Shown here: positions 17,772-27,673 of the stretch, piece by piece | Layout of the letters: each line of letters starts with the position of its first letter | How positions within the stretch are numbered: the stretch's first letter is position 1 | Assembly: GCA_012510495.1 (NCBI GenBank) | Contig: JAAZHX010000314.1 | Location: 1 to 64,000, forward strand | DNA length: 64,000 nt | From: Smithella sp. | GTDB taxonomy: Bacteria; Desulfobacterota; Syntrophia; Syntrophales; Smithellaceae | Direction of reading: 5' to 3' | Notes under the pieces: model-generated | What the model was told of the DNA's origin: nothing | The model's database searches: none | The model's input: only the letters and a program-made list of their open reading frames with translations | Program-made: the position numbers and the translations under genes

Positions 17772-18500
17772 TCATGACGGTTCGCCAAAGCCAATCTCCT
17801 TCATGACCTGCTGGATATCTTCCCAGACCTGTTTCTTGGCCGACGGGTTCCGCAAGAGATAGGCCGGATGATAGGTCGGCATGAGCTTTATTCCTTCGTA
17901 GCTCTGAAAGCGCCCGCGCAGCGCGGAAATCGGAGTTTCCGTCCGCAGGAGAGCCTTTGCCGCGATACTCCCCAGCGCGCAGATGATCTGCGGAGCAATC
18001 AGGCTGAGCTGCCGCTTCAGGAAAGGCTCGCACAGACGAATTTCCTCCGGCAGCGGGGTGCGGTTGCCCGGCGGACGGCATTTGAGGATATTGCAGATAT
18101 ACACTTCCTTTCGCGTCAGCCCCATCGCAGTAATGATATTGGTTAAAAGTTGCCCCGCCTTGCCGACAAAGGGCCGGCCCTGTTCATCTTCGTCCGCGCC
18201 CGGCGCTTCGCCCACAAAAACCACCTGCGCCGACAAGCTCCCGGCGCCGAATACGACATTCTTTCTCGTTTGCGCCAGCGGACACTGACGGCAGTTCGCC
18301 GCTTCCAAGGAAAGGGAGTGAAACGCCTCACCGCGCTCCCTGTCGTCCGGCTTGTTTTTCCCGGCCGGCCGGGGTCTCTGGCAATCCACCGTGACGTACT
18401 GACGGCCGGCGTCCAGCAGCTGCCCCCGGACGGATTTCACCAGGGATAGGAGTTCATTGTGGATCGCGTCGGATGAAGGAGGAGGAAAGGGCTTCGTCAT
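17772..18500 (-). CDS. Uracil-DNA glycosylase, family 4 (4Fe-4S)
   Basis: 242 residues. Motif GEAPGADEDEQGRPFVG is near residue 107, the ligand cysteines lie in CRQCPLA (about 71-74) and in CNILKCRPPGN (about 144) plus LC near 165, and the second active-site motif is PTYHPAYLL near 213. It removes uracil from DNA. The first about 65 residues are a variable extension. The ATG at 18500 overlaps the coaBC stop (ATGA), which fixes the start and indicates translational coupling. Confidence 0.92.
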   Translation of the reverse strand: MTKPFPPPSSDAIHNELLSLVKSVRGQLLDAGRQYVTVDCQRPRPAGKNKPDDRERGEAFHSLSLEAANCRQCPLAQTRKNVVFGAGSLSAQVVFVGEAPGADEDEQGRPFVGKAGQLLTNIITAMGLTRKEVYICNILKCRPPGNRTPLPEEIRLCEPFLKRQLSLIAPQIICALGSIAAKALLRTETPISALRGRFQSYEGIKLMPTYHPAYLLRNPSAKKQVWEDIQQVMKEIGFGEPS

Positions 18501-19711
18501 TTTTTTCCGGCGGGCCCTTTCTTCATCTTGAGCGAGAGAATATGATCCAAAATCCGGTGCGCCGCTTCCTGTTTGGTCATTTTCTCCAGAGCGGCGCAAC
18601 CGCCGAACCGGTCAAGGATCGTGATGATGTTGGTGTCTGCCTCAAAACCGGCACCCTTGTCGCACAGATTGTTAGCGACGATCATGTCCATGTTTTTGCG
18701 GGTCATTTTCCGGCGGGCGTTATCCAGCAGGTCCTGTGTTTCCATGGCAAATCCCACCAGGATGCCTCTTTTCTTTTTCGCGCCGATCGCGGCAATGATG
18801 TCGGGATTGCACACAAGCTCGACGCCGGCCAGTCCCCGGTCTTTCTTGATTTTCTCGGCAGCCGTAACCCGGGGCCGGTAATCGGCCACCGCTGCGGCTT
18901 TGATGATGACCGATGCTTTGGAACAAGCGTCCATGACGGCCCGGTGCATTTCCTGCGCGGTGCGCACAAAAATGACGGTTTCAACTTTCGGGGGAGCGAT
19001 TTTTGTCGGCCCGCTGATAAGCGTCACCTTCGCGCCTCTCTGATGGGCGGCCTTGGCCAGCGCGTAGCCCATTTTGCCAGATGAATAATTGGTGATGTAT
19101 CGCACCGGATCCAGCGGCTCCTGCGTCGGTCCGGCGGTCACCAGCACTTTGTGTCCTGTAAAATCCTGGACGGTTAAAAGCGCTTCCAGCTCGTCCAGAA
19201 TTTCCGGGATTTCCGGCAGGCGTCCGGCACCCGTGACGTTGCAGGCCAGTTCGCCCACATCGCTTTGCATCACGCGGTAGCCGGTCCCGGCGAGTTTCCG
19301 AAGGTTTTCCCGCAAGAAGGGATTGGCCAGCATTTTGTCGTTCATGGCCGGGCAGATCAGCGTCGGCTTGTTCTCAGCCATCAGGGTGGTGGTCAGAAGG
19401 TCATCCGCGATGCCGGAGGCGATTTTGCCGATCAAGTTTCCCGTGGCCGGCGCAATGACAAACGCATCCGCCCAGTCCGCAAGCGCGATATGGGCCATGT
19501 CGTATGGCTGCGCGGCATCAAACATATCGGTGGCAACAGGGTTCCGGGAAAGGGTCCGAAGCGTCAGCGGCGTAATGAATTCCGTCGCGTTCCGCGTCAT
19601 GATGACTTTGACCTCTGCGCCCGCTTTGACAAAGACGCGAATCAGCTCCGCTGATTTGTAGGCGGCAATGCCGCCGGTGATTCCCAGAACAATTTTCTTA
19701 TTTTTCAGCAT
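18497..19711 (-). CDS. coaBC: Phosphopantothenoylcysteine decarboxylase/synthetase
   Basis: 404 residues, bifunctional enzyme of coenzyme A synthesis. The N-terminal CoaC flavoprotein has GITGGIAAYKS (about 9-19), the catalytic histidine in MAHIALADW near 75 and the substrate clamp MNDKMLANP near 125. The C-terminal CoaB ligase has TAGPTQEPLDPVRYITN (about 196) and the AVADYRP segment near 278. The ATG at 19711 is at the proper N terminus of the flavoprotein fold; the longer frame to 19822 adds unrelated sequence. Confidence 0.95.
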   Translation of the reverse strand: MLKNKKIVLGITGGIAAYKSAELIRVFVKAGAEVKVIMTRNATEFITPLTLRTLSRNPVATDMFDAAQPYDMAHIALADWADAFVIAPATGNLIGKIASGIADDLLTTTLMAENKPTLICPAMNDKMLANPFLRENLRKLAGTGYRVMQSDVGELACNVTGAGRLPEIPEILDELEALLTVQDFTGHKVLVTAGPTQEPLDPVRYITNYSSGKMGYALAKAAHQRGAKVTLISGPTKIAPPKVETVIFVRTAQEMHRAVMDACSKASVIIKAAAVADYRPRVTAAEKIKKDRGLAGVELVCNPDIIAAIGAKKKRGILVGFAMETQDLLDNARRKMTRKNMDMIVANNLCDKGAGFEADTNIITILDRFGGCAALEKMTKQEAAHRILDHILSLKMKKGPAGKK

Positions 19712-19878
19712 GCGTCTTTCACTTCGCTGTTTTTCGAGAATATAACAGCGTTTCTCTGCAAAAACAAGGCATAAGTCCCTGTGTGCGCGGGAAAAGGATA
19801 TTTTCCTTGCAAACCGCCGCAAAAGCCATTATGAAAACCGCCAGTTCAATATCAGCATTCCATCAAGGAGATTCAGCA

Positions 19879-21198
19879 ATGAAAACAACGGGGGGTATTG
19901 CGGCGGTTGTCATCGTCCTTGCGGCGGGGGCATTGGGCTGGCTTTATTTTGAGGGCCGGCTGGATCGGGAAAAACCCGTGATTCAACTGGATTCGGATAT
20001 TTCGGCCATCGGCAGGAAAAAGGACATCGGCATCACCTTTGCCGACGAGCGAAGCGGCCTGTCGGGCCTGAAGGTGGAAATTGTTCAGGACAACAAACCG
20101 CATCTTCTGGCCGAGGAAACATTTCCATCCCGAAGCACCAGGCAAAAGGTTCTTCGCCTTTCGGTGGAGCCCCTTACTCTCCAGATGAACAACGGACCGG
20201 CCGTCGTTCGTATCACGGCCCGGGACGCTTCTTTTTTTAAAAATGAAACCGTCGTCTCCGAACAGGTCCGGATTGACACGGTGCCGCCGCAAGTTTACGT
20301 GCTCTGCCCCGTCAACTACATCAACCAGGGAGGCGCCGGATTCATCCCGTACCGGACGTCCAAGCCGGCCGCGCTGTCCGGCGTCTTCGTGGACGAACGG
20401 TTTTACCCGGGATACAATATCGTGATCGGCGGCAAGCCCACGTCGGTGGCCTTCTTCGCCCTCGAAACGGGCGCGGCCGCGGCAACCAAAATCGTCATCT
20501 TCGCCCGGGACAACGCCGGCAACGAAACCCGAACTTCCATGCCCTTTACCATCAAGCCGAAGAAATTCCGCGCGGACAAAGTAAATTTGAGCGGAACCTT
20601 TCTCCAGCAAATCATGCCCGAATTCCAAGCGACGATCCCACAGTTGCAGGGGAAAACGCCCGCTGAGGCTTTCGGCTATGTGAACACCACTCTTCGGGAG
20701 GAAAACGCAAAAACCATACTCTCCGTCTGCCGCAAGTCCATCAATAAAAGATTATGGGAAGGAGCGTTTCATCGGATGCGCAACGCCGCGTCCATGGCCT
20801 TGTTCGGCGATCAGCGCACCTATCTGGTGGACGGCAAACCGTTCGGCAGCTCCGTGCACCTCGGCGTGGATCTCGCCTCGACGGCACACGCCCCCATCGA
20901 AGCCGCCAACCATGGAATTGTTGTTTTTGCAGGTCCGCTGGGCATTTACGGCAACGCCGTGATCATCGATCATGGTTTGGGGCTGTTCAGCCTCTACGGA
21001 CACCTTTCCGCGATTGAAACAACCGTCGGCAAAAACGTCAAAAAAGAGGAAAAAATCGGCGCCTCCGGACTGAGCGGACTGGCCGGCGGCGATCATCTGC
21101 ATTTCAGCATTCTGATCGACGGCCAGTTCGTCAACCCGCAGGAATGGTGGGACCCCCACTGGATCGAGGACAATGTGATGAAAAAGATGGCGATCTGA
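19879..21198 (+). CDS. M23-family metallopeptidase, membrane-anchored
   Basis: 439 residues with an N-terminal membrane anchor (about 6-23), a beta-rich middle region of Ig-like character (about 35-230) and a C-terminal LytM/M23 domain. Zinc ligands are seen in HLGVD (about 334) and DHLHF (about 411). It is probably a periplasmic peptidoglycan endopeptidase or an inactive regulator; the metal ligands look complete. The start is fixed by AAGGAG 8 nt upstream. It is divergent from coaBC. Confidence 0.88.
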   Translation: MKTTGGIAAVVIVLAAGALGWLYFEGRLDREKPVIQLDSDISAIGRKKDIGITFADERSGLSGLKVEIVQDNKPHLLAEETFPSRSTRQKVLRLSVEPLTLQMNNGPAVVRITARDASFFKNETVVSEQVRIDTVPPQVYVLCPVNYINQGGAGFIPYRTSKPAALSGVFVDERFYPGYNIVIGGKPTSVAFFALETGAAAATKIVIFARDNAGNETRTSMPFTIKPKKFRADKVNLSGTFLQQIMPEFQATIPQLQGKTPAEAFGYVNTTLREENAKTILSVCRKSINKRLWEGAFHRMRNAASMALFGDQRTYLVDGKPFGSSVHLGVDLASTAHAPIEAANHGIVVFAGPLGIYGNAVIIDHGLGLFSLYGHLSAIETTVGKNVKKEEKIGASGLSGLAGGDHLHFSILIDGQFVNPQEWWDPHWIEDNVMKKMAI

Positions 21199-21255
21199 AA
21201 AACGCGCCGTCTTACCCCGCGCTTGCCGGTGATGAGCCGTGCGCCGCGGGTGATT

Positions 21256-22122
21256 TCAGCTTTTGTTGATGTCGCGGTGGGTGGTGTGAACGATGAACTT
21301 CTGCTTCTGGAAAAACAGGCTGAACTGATTGGCCATAACGACGGACCGGTGCTTGCCGCCGGTGCACCCGAACGCGATATTCAGCCGCACCTTTCCTTCT
21401 TTTTCATAAAGAGGAATGACGAAGTTCAGCATGTCGGACGCTTTGCCGATGAAGGTTTTGCATTCCTCATTGTTCAAGACGTACTTTTCCACGTCCCGGT
21501 GATGGCCGGTCATGTTTTTTAACTTTTCCTCATAAAAGGGATTGGGTAAAAATCTCACGTCGATCGCCAGGTCCGCATCGGCCGGCAGACCGTACCGGTA
21601 GCCGAAAGACATGACGCTGATCATCATTTTTTTCCGGGTGGAGGAAGGCAGAAACTGCTTTTGCACGGTGTCTTTGAGTTGATGCACATTGGATGTCGTG
21701 GTGTCGATGACCGTATCGGCCATCTGCCGCAGTGTGGCCAGTTTTTTTATTTCCGCCTGAATGCCTTCCATGATGGAACGCTTTTCGGACAGCGGATGAC
21801 TGCGCCTCGTCTCGCTGAAACGGCGCAGTAAAGACTCTTCCCCGGCTTCCAGAAACAGAATTTTTATCCGGTATCCCTTTTCCTTCAGGCGTTCAAAGAT
21901 GCGCTGATACTTTTCCAGAAAGCTTTTCTGCCGCAAATCCATGACCAGCGCCACCTGTTTGATCTGCGGAGAAGACTCGAGTGTGATGGAGAGGAACTTC
22001 GGCAGCAGCACGACCGGAAGGTTGTCCACGCAAAAGAAGCCGATGTCTTCCAGCGCCCGGAGCGCGGTGCTTTTTCCGGAACCGGACAATCCCGTGATGA
22101 TCACCACCTGGAGATTCTTCAA
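21256..22122 (-). CDS. rapZ: RNase adapter protein RapZ
   Basis: A 288-residue P-loop ATPase. Walker [10 protein letters not shown] (about 11-19), [13 protein letters not shown] (about 29), and the C-terminal [10 protein letters not shown] signature (about 259). In enterobacteria RapZ senses glucosamine-6-phosphate and guides decay of small RNAs; in other bacteria its role is less clear. It starts directly after hprK, in the usual ptsN-hprK-rapZ order. Confidence 0.95.
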   Translation of the reverse strand: MKNLQVVIITGLSGSGKSTALRALEDIGFFCVDNLPVVLLPKFLSITLESSPQIKQVALVMDLRQKSFLEKYQRIFERLKEKGYRIKILFLEAGEESLLRRFSETRRSHPLSEKRSIMEGIQAEIKKLATLRQMADTVIDTTTSNVHQLKDTVQKQFLPSSTRKKMMISVMSFGYRYGLPADADLAIDVRFLPNPFYEEKLKNMTGHHRDVEKYVLNNEECKTFIGKASDMLNFVIPLYEKEGKVRLNIAFGCTGGKHRSVVMANQFSLFFQKQKFIVHTTHRDINKS

Positions 22123-23055
22123 TTATCCGACCTCTCTCAATTTTTGTATGGCTCTCTCTATCAGGTTCTGGCGCAAATATCCAGTCCGGGGAACGCCCAC
22201 CCGGACCAGCGGCAGACTTTGCTCCAGAATCCGGGTTTCGACAGGCCGGGAGATTTCCTCCCGGGCAGTTCGGAAGACATCGATAATGAAGGCCAGCTCC
22301 GCCTTTTTCCGCATCCGCGAACCGGGCAGTATCCGTTCACCGGCGGCAATGCCGGTGGCCTTGGTATGGATATATTTTTGAATGCCCGGGTGTCCGGAAA
22401 TCATCAGCCGCCCCTGAGCGTTTTTTTTGATCACGGCCACATCGTCGGCAATCCAACCGTATCCCTTGCGGGCGGCCTCCAGCGCGGCGGTCGTTTTACC
22501 GATTCCGCTGGGTCCGGTAAGGAGGATGCCTCGGCCCTCGCACGACAGAACGACGCCGTGCAGGGTCACACATCGATGAATTTTCTCGCGGAGGATCGAC
22601 CGGATTCGGCTGGCCAGCAGGTTTTCATGAAGCGGGGAAGCGACCGCGGGAAGACGATGGCCCTGCATCTGTTTTTTGAGCAAAACGGGCAGAGTCGCGC
22701 TTTGCGCGAAAACGAGCAACGCCGGGCGGCGTCCGGCCATTCGGGAAAAATAATCGGCGCGGGACGGCGCGGGAAGCGCCAGGAGTTTTCTGGTCGTCGC
22801 GGGCGGGAAAAGCAGAATCGCGGCTTCCCGCTCAGGCGCCGCGGCGAGACTCCGCAAGCATTGAGGGAAATGCCCGGGAAAAAAGATCTTGTGACTCCGC
22901 GGCGCGGGAATTTTCCCAAAGCCCAGATAAGGCAGACGGTCCTGAAACAATTGGCCGGTGGTCGTCTCCCGATGCCGCGAGGCCCTGTTACAGGGGACAG
23001 GATGCGTCCTGCTCAACGATGGCTTTGTACAAATCCTTTTTGGTTTTCGCATCAA
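22123..23055 (-). CDS. hprK: HPr kinase/phosphorylase-like protein
   Basis: Up to 310 residues. The kinase half is clear: Walker A GPSGIGKTT (about 180-188), GWIADDVAVI (about 200) and a C-terminal region of HprK type ending VGVPRTGYLRQNLIERA. The N-terminal half is poorly conserved and lacks the usual DRP-type signature. The frame overlaps ptsN by 68 nt, so a later start, for example TTG at 22950, is likely. It would phosphorylate HPr on serine. No HPr or EI gene is visible in the window. Confidence 0.75.
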   Translation of the reverse strand: MMRKPKRICTKPSLSRTHPVPCNRASRHRETTTGQLFQDRLPYLGFGKIPAPRSHKIFFPGHFPQCLRSLAAAPEREAAILLFPPATTRKLLALPAPSRADYFSRMAGRRPALLVFAQSATLPVLLKKQMQGHRLPAVASPLHENLLASRIRSILREKIHRCVTLHGVVLSCEGRGILLTGPSGIGKTTAALEAARKGYGWIADDVAVIKKNAQGRLMISGHPGIQKYIHTKATGIAAGERILPGSRMRKKAELAFIIDVFRTAREEISRPVETRILEQSLPLVRVGVPRTGYLRQNLIERAIQKLREVG

Positions 23056-23455
23056 TAAGCGTTTTACGGAAGTTGGACGTTTTTAACATCTTGGAAATTC
23101 TGGCCAGGGCCTTCAAATGCTGCCCTGTGGAATGCTCCGGCGCCAAAAGCAGAAAAAAAAGCTGGACCGGCTTTCCGTCGATGGCGTTAAAGGCAATGCC
23201 CCGGCGGCTTCGTCCGAAGGCGATGACCATGTCCTTCAGCTCGGAAACCTTTCCGTGAGGAATGGCCACGCCGTCGCCGATGCCCGTCGAACCCAGTTTT
23301 TCCCGCTGTTGTAACACATCGATCGCCTTGGCCCGGTCAATCTTCAGGCCGCTCTCAATCAGGATATTGATCAATTCCGCAAGCACACCTTCCTTGGTGT
23401 CGGACAAAAGGTTTTCGCTGAGAAATTCCATTTTAAAAATTTGATCCAGTTGCAT
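22988..23455 (-). CDS. ptsN: PTS IIA-like nitrogen-regulatory protein
   Basis: A 155-residue EIIA-Ntr domain. The phosphorylated histidine lies in GDGVAIPHGKV (about residue 67), and AFNAIDGKPVQLFFLLLAP (about 86) is the family signature. It relays phosphate from PTS-Ntr to control potassium transport and sigma-54-linked processes. It is placed between hpf and hprK in the conserved rpoN gene order. Confidence 0.95.
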   Translation of the reverse strand: MQLDQIFKMEFLSENLLSDTKEGVLAELINILIESGLKIDRAKAIDVLQQREKLGSTGIGDGVAIPHGKVSELKDMVIAFGRSRRGIAFNAIDGKPVQLFFLLLAPEHSTGQHLKALARISKMLKTSNFRKTLIDAKTKKDLYKAIVEQDASCPL

Positions 23456-23567
23456 ACGTTACACCTGAGTGTGAAATCCGGGACGCTGCCCTGATGTCTC
23501 ATACTTCCATCATCCTGATGGGGCAAGGCATTTTTGTATCGCAGGTCCAAGACCGGCCTTCCGTCAA

Positions 23568-24098
23568 TTAGCTGTTTGTTTCAATATGGGCGAACTGGCC
23601 GTCTTCCAGACGGTGCACCAGACTCACTTTTTCCGAAGCCGTGTCCCGGTAGATCAGAAAACGCGCCTTGCCGTTTTCCAATTCGAACACCGCTTCCTCC
23701 AGCGACATGGGCTTTAAAATGATTTTACGGGTTTCAACCACTTTGGAGGAGGCATCCTCCTCCTCCGGACCTTCCAGGGTTTTGATACCGGCGTGACGGA
23801 TGCTTTTAGGCTTGTGCTGTCTGATTTTTTCTTTCTGCTTTTTAAGCTGTTTTTCAACTTTCACAATGCAACTATCCACCGCCAGGCGCATGTCCTTGGA
23901 TTCTTCCTTTGCGTTCACATTCCACCCGTTGGCAGTCAGATTAATTTCCACAACATTGCGAAACTTTTCCGTGGAAAGGATCATATGGACTTCGGCAGGC
24001 ACGTCGAGATACTTTTTCAATCTGGCAATCTTTTCTTCCGCATAGGCTTTTTGCCAATTCTCACCTTCACCCGTTCTGAAAGTTACCGAAATATTCAT
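23568..24098 (-). CDS. hpf: Ribosome hibernation-promoting factor, long form
   Basis: 176 residues. The N-terminal S30AE domain (MNISVTFRTGEGENW ... ; about 1-100) binds the 30S subunit, and the C-terminal dimerisation domain (about 118-172, RKIILKPMSLEEAVFELE) marks the long form that builds 100S dimers. ATG 24098 follows GGAGG by 6 nt; the longer frame to 24197 is rejected. Downstream of rpoN as in most proteobacteria. Confidence 0.93.
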   Translation of the reverse strand: MNISVTFRTGEGENWQKAYAEEKIARLKKYLDVPAEVHMILSTEKFRNVVEINLTANGWNVNAKEESKDMRLAVDSCIVKVEKQLKKQKEKIRQHKPKSIRHAGIKTLEGPEEEDASSKVVETRKIILKPMSLEEAVFELENGKARFLIYRDTASEKVSLVHRLEDGQFAHIETNS

Positions 24099-24256
24099 AC
24101 TTTTTCCTCCCTCATCAATAGTAGGCCGCCCAGAACATCCGAAACACGCCTTCTGGGCCGGCAACAAAGGTTTGTCGTATAGTGGCGACGAAACCAAATG
24201 TCAACCGGAATTTTACCGATGCTTTTGATGATATCCATACTTCCAACGGTCTTGCC

Positions 24257-25729
24257 TCAAAAATACTTTTTCCGTTTGGACGACGGCAAAATACCCGTCA
24301 TTTCACGATATTTGGCAACCGTTCTTCTGGCGATATCGATATTTCTGGCCTTCAACCGTTTCGCAATTTCACTGTCACTGAAGGGTTTTTTCGGGTCTTC
24401 CCTGCTGATGATCTGCCGAATCTCCTCCTTGACGCTTTTGGAGGCAATATTTTCCCCGGAAGTTCTTTGAATGGAGCTGCCGAAGAAATATTTCATTTCA
24501 AAAATGCCGCGATGAGAATGCATGTACTTGTTCGTGACCACCCGGCTGATCGTCGATTCGTGCATTTCCACATCATCGGCGATATTCCGCAGCACCAGCG
24601 GCTTCAAATAATCAATGCCTTTGTCAAAAAATTCCTTTTGATGCTTCACAATGCTTTCAGCAACCTTATAAATGGTTTTCTGCCGCTGCTGAATGCTTTT
24701 AATCAGCCAGGTCGCCGACTGCACCTTTTCCCGGATGTACTTCCTGCCGCTTTCCTTTTCCGCGGAGTCCTGTCCTCCGACACCGCCCATAATTTCACGG
24801 TAAAAATTGCTGATCCGCAAACGCGGCAAGCCGTCATCGTTGAGAACGATCTTGTACTCCTCTCCCGATTTAACCACATACACATCGGGAATAATGGATT
24901 GGGCTTTTTCTTGCGAATAAACGGCGCCCGGTTTGGGATCCATTTTGCTGATCAGCAACACGGCCACTTCCACTTCCTTCAGGGGGACTTTCAGCCTGCG
25001 GGCAATCTGAAGATAATTTTTCAGTTCCAGTTCCTTGAGATGTTCCCGGATAATGGTTTCGACGAGCGGGTTTTCTCCGGCAAACATTCCGGCTTGAATC
25101 AGCAGGCATTCCTGAAGATTGCGGGCGGCCACGCCGGCGGGATCAAATTCCTGCACCTTTTTTAAAACGCTTTTCACATGATCTTCACCGACGTTTTCCA
25201 GCCGGGCAATCTCCGCCACGGTGGCGCGCAAATAGCCGTTGGAATCCAGATTGCCGACGATCTGCTGCCCGATGCGCACCTCCTCTTCGGTAAACGGAGA
25301 GAGTTTCATTTGCCACATGAGATGCCCGGTGAGGGAAGCGCTTTCCGTCAGGACGTTGTCCAGCGTCGGGGCGTCGCCTTCGGCCCGGTTATACGAAACG
25401 CCCACCGGACCGTAGTCTTCCAGATAATTATTCCAGTCGAATTCTTCCCTTCCGTCCCCCTCGCCGGTCAGTTCGGCGGTATGCTCCGGAATCTTGCCTT
25501 CTTCCTTTTCGATGGACTGAACGTCCTCTTCGACGTCCTCGTGTATCTCCTCGGCAACGGCCTCGTCCGGTGGCACCTCTTCCAGCAGGGGATTTTCCTC
25601 CATCTCCTGATTGATGGAATTGACCAGCTCCTGACGCGAAAGAATCAAGAGCTTGATCGCCTGCTGCAGCTGCGGCGTCATGATCAGCTGTTGGGACAGT
25701 TTCAGATTTTGTCGTAATTCAAAAGCCAT
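24257..25729 (-). CDS. rpoN: RNA polymerase sigma-54 factor
   Basis: 490 residues. Glutamine-rich activator-interacting region I (FELRQNLKLSQQLIMTPQL, about 3-21), acidic region II (about 48-95), core-binding domain, and the C-terminal RpoN box ARRTVAKYRE (about 470). It directs transcription from -24/-12 promoters such as that at 3350-3365. ATG 25729 with GGAAG upstream begins exactly at region I. It follows lptB by 27 nt. Confidence 0.96.
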   Translation of the reverse strand: MAFELRQNLKLSQQLIMTPQLQQAIKLLILSRQELVNSINQEMEENPLLEEVPPDEAVAEEIHEDVEEDVQSIEKEEGKIPEHTAELTGEGDGREEFDWNNYLEDYGPVGVSYNRAEGDAPTLDNVLTESASLTGHLMWQMKLSPFTEEEVRIGQQIVGNLDSNGYLRATVAEIARLENVGEDHVKSVLKKVQEFDPAGVAARNLQECLLIQAGMFAGENPLVETIIREHLKELELKNYLQIARRLKVPLKEVEVAVLLISKMDPKPGAVYSQEKAQSIIPDVYVVKSGEEYKIVLNDDGLPRLRISNFYREIMGGVGGQDSAEKESGRKYIREKVQSATWLIKSIQQRQKTIYKVAESIVKHQKEFFDKGIDYLKPLVLRNIADDVEMHESTISRVVTNKYMHSHRGIFEMKYFFGSSIQRTSGENIASKSVKEEIRQIISREDPKKPFSDSEIAKRLKARNIDIARRTVAKYREMTGILPSSKRKKYF

Positions 25730-25756
25730 CTTCCAACATCGCACATCCGTTTGGCG

Positions 25757-26479
25757 CTACAAACTGAAATCTTCGCCGAAATAAAATTTTCTGGCCAGTT
25801 CACTCCGGGCGATGACATCCGGCCGGCCCTGAACCAGGATTGCGCCCTCATTGATGATATAAGCCCGGTCGCAGCAAGCCAGTGTTTCCCGGACATTATG
25901 ATCGGAAATGACGATTCCAATCCCTTTATTTTTCAACTTTTCGATAATCTTCTGGATGTCGGCCACCGCCAGCGGATCAATGCCCGCAAACGGCTCGTCC
26001 AGCAGGATGTATTTCGGCTGCGTCACCAGCGCGCGGGTGATCTCCACCCTTCTTCTTTCGCCGCCTGACAAGGAATAAGCGTGATTTTTCGCAAGCGCCG
26101 TCAGATCCAGCTCGCCCAGAAGCTCCGCGAGCCTTTGCCGCCGGTCTTCTTCGCTGATGTCCAGGGTCTCCAGAATCGCCAGAATATTTTCCTCAACCGT
26201 GAGTTTACGGAAAATCGACGGCTCCTGCGGAAGATAATTCAGCCCCTTGCGCGCCCGCTTGTACATGGGATAGGCGCTGATCTCCTCGTCATCCAAAAAG
26301 ATTTCGCCGCCGTCGGGTTTGACCAGCCCGACAATCATATAAAATGTCGTCGTTTTTCCGGCGCCGTTCGGCCCCAGGAGTCCAACTACTTCCCCCGGTG
26401 AAATCGCCAGGTCAATGCAGTTGACTACCTTTCTTTTACTGTAAATTTTGACCAGTCCTCTGGCCGATAAAAAACTCAT
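25757..26479 (-). CDS. lptB: LPS export ABC transporter ATPase LptB
   Basis: 240 residues. Walker A GPNGAGKTT (about 35-43), Q-loop LPQEPSIF (about 83), signature LSGGERRR (about 137), Walker B YILLDEPFAGID (about 155-166) and switch histidine in ISDHN (about 193). With LptFG (not in the window) it drives lipopolysaccharide transport from the inner membrane. Gene order lptC-lptA-lptB-rpoN is conserved. Confidence 0.96.
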   Translation of the reverse strand: MSFLSARGLVKIYSKRKVVNCIDLAISPGEVVGLLGPNGAGKTTTFYMIVGLVKPDGGEIFLDDEEISAYPMYKRARKGLNYLPQEPSIFRKLTVEENILAILETLDISEEDRRQRLAELLGELDLTALAKNHAYSLSGGERRRVEITRALVTQPKYILLDEPFAGIDPLAVADIQKIIEKLKNKGIGIVISDHNVRETLACCDRAYIINEGAILVQGRPDVIARSELARKFYFGEDFSL

Positions 26480-26515
26480 CTTTCATCCCGGGGCGCCCGT
26501 CCGGCGCCCGTCCGA

Positions 26516-27070
26516 TTATTTTTTCTTCTGCGAGTGGATGATCGCCGTAACCCTTCCCGAATTTTCCTCGGCGCACTGCTCCACTTTCCCCCGGTTCTCG
26601 TCCACCTGAATGATGACCCTGCAACCCTTAATCACGCTTTTTCTCTGCTGCAGAACGGGATTTCCCGTCATGACAAACCGGGCGTCGTCCTGATAATAAA
26701 CCGCTTCATTACCCGTGGCCAGCACATCTTTTTGCGTAATCACCACATGGCCCTCAGCCACAATCTTTTCCAGGTCTCCCGTCTGCTCCGTCTCCGGATC
26801 GATTTTTTTCTCCTTCGGCCCGCCGGAGGCCTTATAGTAAATCGACAAGCGGTCCGCCTGGATCCGGACATCCCCCTGCTGCGCCACGGTATTGCCGGAA
26901 AACACCACCATCCTGGTGGTCTGAAACGCTTCCATTTTATCGGAAACAATCTCAATCGGCTCGTTTTTGCGCAGCGGGTTTTTCGAGCCGGCACCGGTCT
27001 GCGCGACAGCCTGAATATTCAGGGCCAGCAAAAGGCCCAGCGCCATCAGACCTGTTTTTGCAATCAACAT
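26516..27070 (-). CDS. lptA: LPS transport periplasmic protein LptA
   Basis: 184 residues with a signal peptide (1-23, cleaved after AVA), then an OstA-like beta-jellyroll domain (NEPIEIVSDKMEAFQ ... VVFSGNTVAQQGDVRIQAD; about 35-75). It forms the periplasmic bridge that carries lipopolysaccharide from LptC to LptDE. It sits between lptC and lptB. Confidence 0.92.
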   Translation of the reverse strand: MLIAKTGLMALGLLLALNIQAVAQTGAGSKNPLRKNEPIEIVSDKMEAFQTTRMVVFSGNTVAQQGDVRIQADRLSIYYKASGGPKEKKIDPETEQTGDLEKIVAEGHVVITQKDVLATGNEAVYYQDDARFVMTGNPVLQQRKSVIKGCRVIIQVDENRGKVEQCAEENSGRVTAIIHSQKKK

Positions 27071-27082
27071 GAAGGGACCCCC

Positions 27083-27637
27083 TCAGTAAATTTTCGCTTT
27101 GACGCCGGATGCAAGCGCAAGTTCTTCATTGTCCATCAGGATAGAAAGGCCGACGCCCTGAATTTTCATCCGATTCGTTTCCATCAGCACAGGGGCGTCC
27201 GTATAAATTTCTTTCCGGACGTCGCTGTACCGCACGTACTCGGTGGAAAATTTTTCTCCTGTATCGGCCGTGGCCGCCACATGCCCCCGGATCTCGACGT
27301 CTTTGGTGTCGGTCCGCATCTCACCCTTGTCGCCCGTCATCACAAAGGTCTTGCCTTTCCGGGTGATCAGTTTCATCTGAACCTGATCAAACAGAGCCAG
27401 ATTCCGCTTTTTCTGATACTGGGCGGTTTTTGCCTTTACTTCCCAGCGAAGATCGTCCTTGCCGACTTCCGTATAAAAGAAATCCTCAATGCAAACATCT
27501 GCTTCATCGGGCAGGATCCTGACCATATTCTCTTTTTTGCCGCCCGGCGCCCGCAGGTAGACGAAAAAAACCGCTCCCGCCAGCACAAAAATTATCAGCG
27601 CAATCGCCGTAATTTTTGCTTTCTTTGAAAACCCCAT
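27083..27637 (-). CDS. lptC: LPS export protein LptC
   Basis: 184 residues with one N-terminal membrane anchor (about 9-28) and a periplasmic jellyroll domain (IEDFFYTEVGKDDLRWEV near 50; FVMTGDKGEMRTDTKDVEIRG near 98). It takes LPS from the LptBFG complex and passes it to LptA. Gene position directly before lptA supports the call, since LptC sequence itself is weakly conserved. Confidence 0.9.
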   Translation of the reverse strand: MGFSKKAKITAIALIIFVLAGAVFFVYLRAPGGKKENMVRILPDEADVCIEDFFYTEVGKDDLRWEVKAKTAQYQKKRNLALFDQVQMKLITRKGKTFVMTGDKGEMRTDTKDVEIRGHVAATADTGEKFSTEYVRYSDVRKEIYTDAPVLMETNRMKIQGVGLSILMDNEELALASGVKAKIY

Positions 27638-27673
27638 GGCGTTTGTATATCATCCGACCTCTTCCGTGTAAAG

